A stretch of 5,187 nt of DNA from Myxococcales bacterium UBA5297 (GTDB taxonomy: Bacteria > Myxococcota > Myxococcia > Myxococcales > UBA5297): assembly GCA_002408385.1 (NCBI GenBank), contig DHSB01000108.1, forward strand, positions 15,146-20,332, written 5' to 3'. Positions 1 to 5,187 of the stretch are shown here, piece after piece (the first letter of the stretch is position 1; every line of letters begins with the position of its first letter). Below the pieces are notes generated by a model that was not told where the DNA came from, did no database searches, and saw only the letters and a program-made list of their open reading frames with translations. The position numbers were made by a program, and so were the translations under genes.

Positions 1-45
1 TTTGCCCGCCACACCTCCCAGGCGCATCGCCGGCAGGTCTGGTAG

Positions 46-1836
46 CTACAGTCCCGGACCCCGCTTCGGCGACGCTTCGGCGGACAGGTCCTCGAGCACG
101 GCGGGGGTCAGCAGCGAGAAGGGCAACGCTCCCTGGGCGAGGACGGCGTCGTGGAAGCGGCGGAGATTGAACCGGGGTCCGAGCTGCTTCTCCGCGGCGG
201 CGCGCAGCTCTTTCATCCGCAGCAGCCCGTAGTAGTAAGCCCCGTCCCTTCCTGGCGTGTCGAAGAGGTACCGGTCGAGCTCTTTTTCTGCGAACGAGCG
301 GGAAAAGCCGAAGCTGGTCAGAAGCGCGAGCGCTTCGTCGGGCTGGATCTGGCCGAGGTTCAGGGCGGGATCGAGGTAGGCGCGGGCCTGTCGCAGCGCG
401 AGGTTGTGAAGGCCGACGAAGCGAGCCTCCTCCGGGATGAAGGGCGCGACGAGCATCTCCGAATAGACCGCCCACCCTTCGACGTTGGCGGCGTTCAAGG
501 CGAAGAGCCTGCGCGCCAGGGACAGGCCGCGCTCCTTCATCGCAGTCATCTGGAGCTCGTGCCCCGGCCGGCCCTCGTGCGCGGTGACGGTCCAGGAGAT
601 GGCCTCGAAGCTGAAGTCCTCGTCCGCCCGGCCGTCAGCGACCAGCGGGATGACGAAGGAGAGCTCTCCGCCGCCGGCGATAAGGCCTGCGGGATCGACG
701 TGGGGGACCGGGTCGGCGACGCTCTCCGCGTCGGAGGTGGTGCGGATCCTCACGCCCCGCGATGGCATCGTGACCAAGTCGTGCTTGCGCACGATCTCCT
801 CGAGCTGGGCAATTCGCGAGGTGTAGTGGTCGGTCATCTGAGCCGGTTCGATGGTCTCGCGCTTGATCTCTCGCAGCACGTCCTGCCACCGGCTGCCCGG
901 GAAGTTGCGGCGGGCGGCGATGCTCCCGGCCGCCTGCTGCAGCGCCGCCTCGGTCTCGCGCAACCCCTCGCGGCCGAGCTCCAACAGCTCCTCCGGGCTC
1001 GCTTCGATCCCGTTGCTCACGAGGAGGTGCGCATAGAGATCGCGCGGGAGGCGCTGGTCTTCGCGGGCGCGCGGCAAGACGCCGGCGCGCACGAAGGCCT
1101 CGTATTCCTCGAGCTGGCGCAGGAGCGCCTCGAGCGCGGCCCTGTCCTGCTCCGATCCCGCGGGCGCGATCATCTGCTCGATGCCTTTGCGCAATGGAGC
1201 GGCGTCCTCCAGGTCCTTCTCGACCTCGCGCCGCAGGGGGAAGAGGAGAGCGGGGGCGTCGAGCCGCTCCCGGATCCGGGCGGTGGCCAGCGTCGCCAGC
1301 GGCTCGAAGTCCGGCTCCAGCCCGGCGTAGCGGCGCAGGCGTCGCAGCGCGGCGGCCTTCGCCTCGGCCGGCGCTTCAGCCGATCGGAGGGGCGAGAGCC
1401 CGCGGAAGATCCGCAGGTGCACCTTGGGGTAGGGGAGGAAGTAGCGGTCGTCCAGCTCGGACTGCCGGAGCATCTGCTCGGCGGCTCCGAGGAGGATGTC
1501 GAGGTCCTGTGCCACGAAGGCATCGCGCTCCGAGCCCCTGCGCGTGCGCAGCTTGTCGACGGCTGCCCGCAGCGCGGCCCGAAGGCGTTCGCTGGCGGCC
1601 GGACGCAGGTCGTAGACCGCGTCGTCGAGCCCGGGGAAGCCGAGCTCGGAGAAGGACTCGGGAATGAACCTGGCCAGGGCCTCGACCAGGACGCGGGAAT
1701 TTTCGTCGCTCCTGGCGACGCGGTCGGAGGCGTCCGGTTCGGGCACGGTCTTCGCCGTGTCCGCCGGGGCGGCGTGGCGGCAGGCGGAGCAGAAGAGGAT
1801 CGAGGCCAGCAGCGCGATGCGGAGGGACATCGACAT
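46..1836 (-). CDS. DUF885 family predicted metallopeptidase, exported/lipoprotein
   Basis: The 596-residue product matches the DUF885 family, which has a gluzincin-like zinc peptidase layout. Visible in the sequence: a hydrophobic N-terminus (about residues 5-18) ending in FCSAC, so Cys19 is a plausible lipidation site, although Cys at -3 is not a classical lipobox residue. A long helical, charged region (about 45-350) follows. The signature HEGRPGHELQ at 420-429 supplies candidate zinc ligands His420 and His426 and catalytic Glu421. NVEGWAVYSE (451-460) supplies a third ligand candidate, Glu453. The C-terminal segment (about 527-575, TPGRDGAYYYG and FHDAVLAQGALP) is typical of the family, and length is normal for full-length members. 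The ATG at 1836 is preferred over the ATG two codons later because AGGGAG lies 5 bases upstream. It is transcribed alone here. Substrate is unknown; an envelope or periplasmic peptidase is inferred. All expected catalytic residues are present. Confidence 0.9.
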   Translation of the reverse strand: MSMSLRIALLASILFCSACRHAAPADTAKTVPEPDASDRVARSDENSRVLVEALARFIPESFSELGFPGLDDAVYDLRPAASERLRAALRAAVDKLRTRRGSERDAFVAQDLDILLGAAEQMLRQSELDDRYFLPYPKVHLRIFRGLSPLRSAEAPAEAKAAALRRLRRYAGLEPDFEPLATLATARIRERLDAPALLFPLRREVEKDLEDAAPLRKGIEQMIAPAGSEQDRAALEALLRQLEEYEAFVRAGVLPRAREDQRLPRDLYAHLLVSNGIEASPEELLELGREGLRETEAALQQAAGSIAARRNFPGSRWQDVLREIKRETIEPAQMTDHYTSRIAQLEEIVRKHDLVTMPSRGVRIRTTSDAESVADPVPHVDPAGLIAGGGELSFVIPLVADGRADEDFSFEAISWTVTAHEGRPGHELQMTAMKERGLSLARRLFALNAANVEGWAVYSEMLVAPFIPEEARFVGLHNLALRQARAYLDPALNLGQIQPDEALALLTSFGFSRSFAEKELDRYLFDTPGRDGAYYYGLLRMKELRAAAEKQLGPRFNLRRFHDAVLAQGALPFSLLTPAVLEDLSAEASPKRGPGL

Positions 1837-2095
1837 CGGGGCTCCCTTTTCAGAGCGCTCGCCTCATCCGGCGGGGCCGGACGGAGGTGCGCGAAGGGGA
1901 GACCTTAGCACCGGAGCGTCGCGTGAAAGCGACCGGGAGACTGCGTACGGACTATCCAAAGAAGAAGGAATGGGCCCCGGCCCAACGCTCGTCGTCGGGT
2001 GCTCGGTCACAGGCGCGGGGCGGCGCGCGAAGAGGCGAGACCCGACTCGCCGATCACCCTCGCGTCGCCACCACTCTCGGGCCGCTTGGCGCGGC
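1837..2095. other. Non-coding stretch between DUF885 gene and GH1 remnant
   Basis: I find no convincing gene here on either strand; open frames crossing it have arginine/serine/proline-rich translations typical of GC-rich non-coding DNA. It should contain the DUF885 promoter. On the minus strand TAAGGT (1902-1907) is a conceivable -10 box, but no good -35 box stands at the right distance, so no promoter is called. A 6-bp inverted repeat with a 3-base loop (TCCGGC/GCCGGA, 1867-1881) lies in the probable DUF885 leader, and a 5-bp one (GTCGC/GCGAC) lies at 1918-1933. Neither is followed by a T-run. The part nearest 2095 may be further decayed sequence of the GH1 gene, but no recognisable GH1 motif remains. 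Confidence 0.5.
1842..1847 (-). promoter_or_regulatory. Ribosome binding site of the DUF885 gene
   Basis: On the minus strand AGGGAG sits 5 bases before the ATG at 1836 and 11 bases before the alternative ATG at 1830. The spacing favours the first ATG. Confidence 0.6.
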
Positions 2096-2430
2096 CTCAC
2101 CGACCTCGACTGGGAGCTCCGTGCGGAAGGTCTCGCCCGCGTCCTGCGAGAGCTGTCGGCCTGGGCGCGCCGCGAGAACGGCATCGCCGGCGCGGCGACA
2201 AGCGCAACCGCTACCTCTTCGAGTACCGGCACCTCGTGCGCGTTGCCATCCGCGGCGGCAGCGACCTGCGCCCGCACTGGTCCCCTCTCGACAACTTCGA
2301 GCGGCTCGAGGGGCTGGGCCCGCGCTTCGGGCTCTTTCGCGTCGACTTCGACACGCTGGAGCGCACGCCGACCCCGACGGTCGAGTGGCTGAGGAGGGTC
2401 GCCGAGACCGGGCGGCTCGAAGCGCCGTAG
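2096..2430 (+). pseudogene. C-terminal remnant of a GH1 (beta-glucosidase-type) gene, frameshifted
   Basis: Two reading frames together spell the end of a glycoside hydrolase family 1 protein. The first frame (2096 to about 2194) reads LTDLDWELRAEGLARVL, then ARRENGIAG, matching the GH1 TDxxWExxPEGLxxVL and (V)TENGIAD blocks; the Glu at 2174-2176 corresponds to the catalytic nucleophile. From 2194 the match continues in another frame: GDKRNRYLFEYRHLVRVAI, HWSPLDNFER, RFGLFRVDFDTLERTPTP, ending at TAG 2428-2430. The switch equals a one-base loss (or two-base gain) near 2192-2196. Other lesions relative to the family as I know it: the residues before ENG (usually LPIYVT-like) are missing, GYF before the HWS block is shortened, and the conserved Trp after DNFE is Arg (CGG, 2302-2304). 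The N-terminal three quarters, including the NEP acid/base motif, are absent, and there is no start. Functional GH1 proteins are about 440-480 residues; this is a dead relic, tail to tail with epmA. Confidence 0.8.
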
Positions 2431-2439
2431 TCCGCGCAC

Positions 2440-3462
2440 CTACTCGAAGAACCCCCGCGCCGGGAAGAGCAGCACCTGGTCGATGCGCTCGGCGCCGAGC
2501 AGCAGCATCAGCAGCCTGTCGACCCCGACGGCGATCCCCGCGCTCGGCGGCATGCGCCCGACCGCCTCGAGGAACCGCTCGTCGAGCGGATAGACCGGCA
2601 TCCCGTTGGCCCGCCGCAGCTCCTGCTCCTCGACGAGCCTCTGGCGCTGCTCGGCCGCGTCGGTCAGCTCGGAGAAGCCGTTGGCGAGCTCGACCCCGCC
2701 CAGGTACATCTCGACCCGCTCGGCGACCGAGGGCTCGCTCGGCTTGATCCTGGCGAGCGAGGCCATCGAGACCGGGTAGTCGACGAGGAAGGTCGGCCGC
2801 TCGAACCCGAGCGTGGGCTCGACCGCGGTCAGGAAGACCTGGAAGAAGACGTCGTCGAAGCTGCCGCCCTCGCCCGGGACGTGGAGGCCTCGCTCCCGGG
2901 CGCCTTCCCGCAGCGCCTCGCCGGTCGTCAGCTTCGCGAGGTCGAGCCCGGTGCGCGAGAGCAGCGCGTCGCGCACGGTCAGCCGCTCGAACGGCCGCGC
3001 GAGCGAGACGCGCTTCCCCGCGACGACGAGCGCGTCCTCCCTGCCGAAGGCCCGCGCGCCGCGCACCACGACCTCCTCGAGGTCGTCCATGATCGCCGTG
3101 TAGTCCGCGTGCGCCCGGTAGTACTCGAGCATCGTGAACTCGGGGTTGTGGATCTGGGCGATCTCGCCGTTGCGGAAGACCTTGCAGAGCTGGAAGACCC
3201 GCTCGAAGCCCTCGGCGAGCAGGCGCTTCATCGCGTACTCGGGGCTGGTGTGCAGGTAGAGCGTGCACTCGCGCCCCTCGGGCGTCTCGGGGATGAACTG
3301 CGCCTCGAAGGCCCGGATGTGCGGCTCCATCCCAGGCGCGGGCACGAGCAGGGGCGTCTCGACCTCGTCGAAGCCCTGGGAGGCGAAGTACTCGCGGATG
3401 ATGGCGTAGAAGCGGGCGCGCGCGCGGACGGCGGCCTGCCGGTTCAGAAGGCTTTCGGACAC
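2440..3462 (-). CDS. epmA: Elongation factor P--(R)-beta-lysine ligase EpmA
   Basis: EpmA (GenX, PoxA, YjeA) is a class II lysyl-tRNA-synthetase paralogue without a tRNA-binding domain. It activates beta-lysine with ATP and transfers it to a conserved lysine of EF-P, helping ribosomes through polyproline stretches. The 340-residue product is close to the 325 residues of the E. coli enzyme and is a bare catalytic core. Visible motifs: class II motif 1 near VETPLL (34-39); HTSPEYAMKRLL (71-82); motif 2 FQLCKVFRNGE (90-100) with HNPEFTMLEYY (105-115); GGVELANGFSELTD (255-268); motif 3 GIAVGVDRLLML (309-320). Ala311 lines up with the EpmA alanine (Ala298 in E. coli) where LysRS has glycine, supporting EpmA over a truncated LysRS. 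The start chosen is GTG 3462, with AGAGGA 4 bases upstream. ATG codons further upstream (e.g. 3651) add an unrelated extension over the divergent gene. EF-P and the aminomutase EpmB are not in this window. Confidence 0.93.
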   Translation of the reverse strand: MSESLLNRQAAVRARARFYAIIREYFASQGFDEVETPLLVPAPGMEPHIRAFEAQFIPETPEGRECTLYLHTSPEYAMKRLLAEGFERVFQLCKVFRNGEIAQIHNPEFTMLEYYRAHADYTAIMDDLEEVVVRGARAFGREDALVVAGKRVSLARPFERLTVRDALLSRTGLDLAKLTTGEALREGARERGLHVPGEGGSFDDVFFQVFLTAVEPTLGFERPTFLVDYPVSMASLARIKPSEPSVAERVEMYLGGVELANGFSELTDAAEQRQRLVEEQELRRANGMPVYPLDERFLEAVGRMPPSAGIAVGVDRLLMLLLGAERIDQVLLFPARGFFE

Positions 3463-3510
3463 GATTTCCTCTTGCGGCCAGAGCAGTTGGGCTGTTGAGC
3501 TGTCGGGCCG
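3463..3510. promoter_or_regulatory. 48-bp divergent intergenic region between epmA and the lipoprotein gene
   Basis: The starts of epmA (minus) and the metallopeptidase-like lipoprotein (plus) are only 48 bases apart. Any promoters must be packed here or extend into the opposite gene. No recognisable -35/-10 pair is visible in either direction; the position is inferred from gene orientation alone. The plus-strand gene has no clear Shine-Dalgarno sequence (its upstream bases end in CTGTCGGGCCG), so it may be leaderless or weakly translated. Confidence 0.35.
3467..3472 (-). promoter_or_regulatory. Ribosome binding site deciding the epmA GTG start
   Basis: On the minus strand AAGAGGAAATC precedes GTG 3462, placing AGAGGA 4 bases from the start codon. 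Homology to EpmA begins a few residues after this GTG, so the site fixes the start here rather than at an upstream ATG. Confidence 0.65.
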
Positions 3511-5118
3511 ATGGCACTCTACAGAAAGCCCGGACTGGCCCTCTTTGTTCTTTGGCTGGGCGTCGCCTGCGCGACGAGCCCTGCGCCGCCCCCTCATGCC
3601 CCCGAGCCCAATCCGCGCGAGCTGTTGCGCGCCGAGGTCGAGGCGCTGCAAAGCGAGCTGCCGGCTGTGCTCAAGTTACAGAGCGAGGCGCTGTGGAAGA
3701 GTTGGACCGAGGCGCAGAGCGCCGGGGACGACGGCCTCGCGGAGCGGGAAGCGAAGCTCTTCTGCGCGGAGGCCGCGCAGAAGGTCTCTCGGCTTGCCGG
3801 CGAGGCGACCGAGCCGCGCGAGGCGCTCGCGCTGCGCCGGCTGACGCTCTACCTCGAGAGCCAGGTGCTGGCGCGCCGAGCGGCCGAGGCGTCGGCGAAG
3901 GTGGCCGAGCTCCTCGCGACCGCGACGGTGGGTTTCGACGGCCTCGAGGTCCCTTTCCGCGATCTCGAGGCGCGCCTGGCCGTCGAGGCGCACTCCGGAC
4001 AGCGGCGCGCCCTCGCGCAGCGAGCGGCGCCGGTGCTGCGGCAGCTCGAGTCGGCGCTGCTCGCACGCGAGGCCGAGGCGTCGCGCATCCTTCGAGAGCT
4101 CGGCCACGAGAGCGCCGGGGCCTTCGCGGCCGCGCTTCGCGAGGTCGACCCGGCGAAGCTCGCCGCGCTCGCCGAGGAGATCCTGAACCGGACCGAGGGG
4201 CCCTATCGCGAAGCGATGGCCGCGCGCGCCCGCGAGGAGTCGAAGCTGGCGTTTGCCGACCTGAGGCGCGCGGACGTGCCCCGGCTCTTTCGCACCGGGC
4301 TCGTCGACTCGTACCTCCCGAAGGACCGGATGCGCCCGTCCTTGGAGTCGGCGCTCGAGGCGATGGGGCTCGGGCTCGAGGGGGCCGGGGTTCGCCTCGA
4401 CGCCGAGCCGCGGCCTCGCAAGACGCCCCGAGCCCTGGCGCTGCCGGTCGAGATCCCGGGCGACGTGCGGCTGTCGATCAAGCCGGCCGCGGGGCTCGAG
4501 CCGTTCGCGCAGGCGCTCCACGAAGCCGGGCGCGCCGTCGCCCTCGCTTCAGTTGCGGAGCCGTCCTTCGGGCTGGGCGCTCTGGGCAGCGGCGCGCCAG
4601 CGCAGGCGCTCGCCGAGCTGTTCGAGGGGCTCTTGGCCGATCCGGGCTTCTCCGCAGGGCTGGGCATCTCGGAGGCGAGGGTCGCGGCGCACGTCCGCGC
4701 GCGGGCGCTCAAGCGGCTCTACGACCTGCGGCTGGAGGCGGCGCGGCTCCTCTGCGACGTCGCCTGGTACGGCGCGGGCGCGGATCGCCGCGAGGTTTGC
4801 CAGCAGGCCTTCGGGCGGGCACAGGGCTTCCCGCAGGACGAGGCCGACGAGGGGCGCTGGGTCTTCGAGCGGCGCGTGCCGTACGCCTCCGCGTCGCGGC
4901 TCGGCGCGCGCGTCGCGGCCGGGCAGCTCGAGGCGCTGCTCGTCGAGCGCCACGGCGAGCGCTGGTGGGCCGACCCGCGCTCTGGCGCGCTCATCCGCGA
5001 GCTCCTCGCGTCCGCCTCGGCTCAATCGACCGACGAGTGGGTCTCGAGTTGGGCAGGCAAGGGGCTCGACGCGGCGCCCCTTCTGCAGAGGCTCGAGGAG
5101 CGGCTGCGCGGCGAGTAG
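3511..5118 (+). CDS. Predicted lipoprotein, degenerate M2/M3-like metallopeptidase (probable pseudoenzyme)
   Basis: The 535-residue product begins with a signal peptide (hydrophobic 8-19) and lipobox LGVAC, with Cys20 as the likely lipidated residue, then a proline-rich linker (24-34). The rest is mostly helical and charged. From memory of bacterial M3-like peptidases, blocks line up in order: LWKSWTEAQSAG (61-72), FRTGLVDSYLPKDRM (about 260-274), IPGDVRLSIKP (315-325), QALHEAGRAVAL (334-345), ALAELFEGLLADP (366-378), HGERWWADPRSG (about 483-494). The active-site motif reads HEAGR: His337 and Glu338 remain, but the second zinc ligand is Arg341 (CGC, one base from CAC). Gln365 (CAG, one base from GAG) occupies the third-ligand position, 28 residues after His337, the spacing seen in ACE. 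Zinc binding and catalysis are therefore unlikely, and a binding or scaffold role is inferred. ATG 3511 is the only reasonable start, since an in-frame TGA lies at 3496-3498. The frame is intact with normal GC-rich codon use, so this is not an obvious pseudogene. Confidence 0.8.
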   Translation: MALYRKPGLALFVLWLGVACATSPAPPPHAPEPNPRELLRAEVEALQSELPAVLKLQSEALWKSWTEAQSAGDDGLAEREAKLFCAEAAQKVSRLAGEATEPREALALRRLTLYLESQVLARRAAEASAKVAELLATATVGFDGLEVPFRDLEARLAVEAHSGQRRALAQRAAPVLRQLESALLAREAEASRILRELGHESAGAFAAALREVDPAKLAALAEEILNRTEGPYREAMAARAREESKLAFADLRRADVPRLFRTGLVDSYLPKDRMRPSLESALEAMGLGLEGAGVRLDAEPRPRKTPRALALPVEIPGDVRLSIKPAAGLEPFAQALHEAGRAVALASVAEPSFGLGALGSGAPAQALAELFEGLLADPGFSAGLGISEARVAAHVRARALKRLYDLRLEAARLLCDVAWYGAGADRREVCQQAFGRAQGFPQDEADEGRWVFERRVPYASASRLGARVAAGQLEALLVERHGERWWADPRSGALIRELLASASAQSTDEWVSSWAGKGLDAAPLLQRLEERLRGE

Positions 5119-5136
5119 TTGCACGCCGACGCACAG

Positions 5137-5156
5137 CGCCGACCTTCGCGTCGGCG
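5137..5156 (+). terminator. Possible stem-loop terminator after the lipoprotein gene
   Basis: CGCCGAC and GTCGGCG form a perfect 7-bp stem around the 6-base loop CTTCGC, starting 18 bases after the stop codon at 5118. No T-run follows, so it is not a classical intrinsic terminator, although GC-rich genomes often lack T-runs. A second copy of CGCCGAC at 5124-5130 could pair with the same 3' arm. It could instead be an RNA-end stabiliser or chance in GC-rich DNA. Confidence 0.35.
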
Positions 5157-5187
5157 GCGCGGCCCCGCTGGCCCTCACCCTCCTCTC

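Noticed and set aside
1867..1881. Hairpin 1867-1881 as an intrinsic terminator
   Set aside because: It has no T-run on either strand and lies just upstream of the DUF885 start rather than after a gene.
151..1908. Long plus-strand open frame (585 codons) antisense to the DUF885 gene
   Set aside because: Its translation has no recognisable domain and mirrors the codon structure of the DUF885 gene, whose motifs and ribosome binding site are clear. Long antisense frames are expected at this G+C content.
1887..2747. Plus-strand open frame (286 codons) crossing the intergenic region and the epmA 3' end
   Set aside because: The composition is dominated by Arg, Ala, Pro and Ser with no motif, and the GH1-like signal in this area lies in the other two plus-strand frames.
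2440..3462. Truncated lysyl-tRNA synthetase instead of EpmA
   Set aside because: There is no N-terminal anticodon-binding domain or room for one. Length and the alanine in GIAVGVDR fit EpmA, where LysRS has glycine.
2054..3517. Minus-strand open frame (487 codons) overlapping epmA in another frame
   Set aside because: It is very arginine/alanine-rich with no domain, and it overlaps epmA, which has unmistakable class II synthetase motifs in its own frame.
3676..4521. Minus-strand open frame (281 codons) opposite the lipoprotein gene
   Set aside because: The translation is arginine/leucine-rich and featureless, and it lies entirely within the supported plus-strand gene.
4531..4533. HEAGR as a sequencing error for HEAGH
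   Set aside because: A single error cannot be excluded, but the third-ligand position is also changed (Gln365), so two independent errors at functional codons would be required.

Overview
This is a GC-rich window (roughly 70% G+C by eye). It holds three intact protein genes, one decayed gene fragment and little free intergenic DNA. GC-rich codon use, two large lipoprotein-type metallopeptidase relatives and a stand-alone EF-P lysine ligase suggest a Myxococcota-like or other deltaproteobacterial-type genome. This is an inference from gene content and composition; no rRNA or other taxonomic marker is present.

Layout: 46-1836 (minus) encodes a 596-residue secreted or lipid-anchored DUF885 protein with an intact zinc-peptidase-type signature (HEGRPGH plus a downstream EGW glutamate). 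Upstream of it, 1837-2095 is non-coding in appearance. At about 2096-2430 (plus) lies the frameshifted 3' end of a glycoside hydrolase family 1 (beta-glucosidase type) gene. It ends 9 bases from the end of the next gene, tail to tail. At 2440-3462 (minus) is EpmA (GenX/PoxA/YjeA), the LysRS-like enzyme that attaches beta-lysine to elongation factor P; its best start is a GTG with a clear Shine-Dalgarno sequence. Only 48 bases away and divergent, 3511-5118 (plus) encodes a 535-residue predicted lipoprotein. It has the helical M2/M3-like metallopeptidase layout but has lost two of the three expected zinc ligands (HEAGR instead of HEAGH, and Gln where Glu is expected). The last 69 bases hold a GC-rich stem-loop after that gene.

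The genes do not form an obvious pathway. EpmA is a translation-factor modifier, and its partners (EF-P and EpmB) are not in the window. The two peptidase-like proteins probably act in the cell envelope. The point of most interest is the apparently inactivated metallopeptidase: it looks like a maintained pseudoenzyme, because its reading frame and the rest of the fold are intact. I see no CRISPR array, mobile element, tRNA or rRNA.
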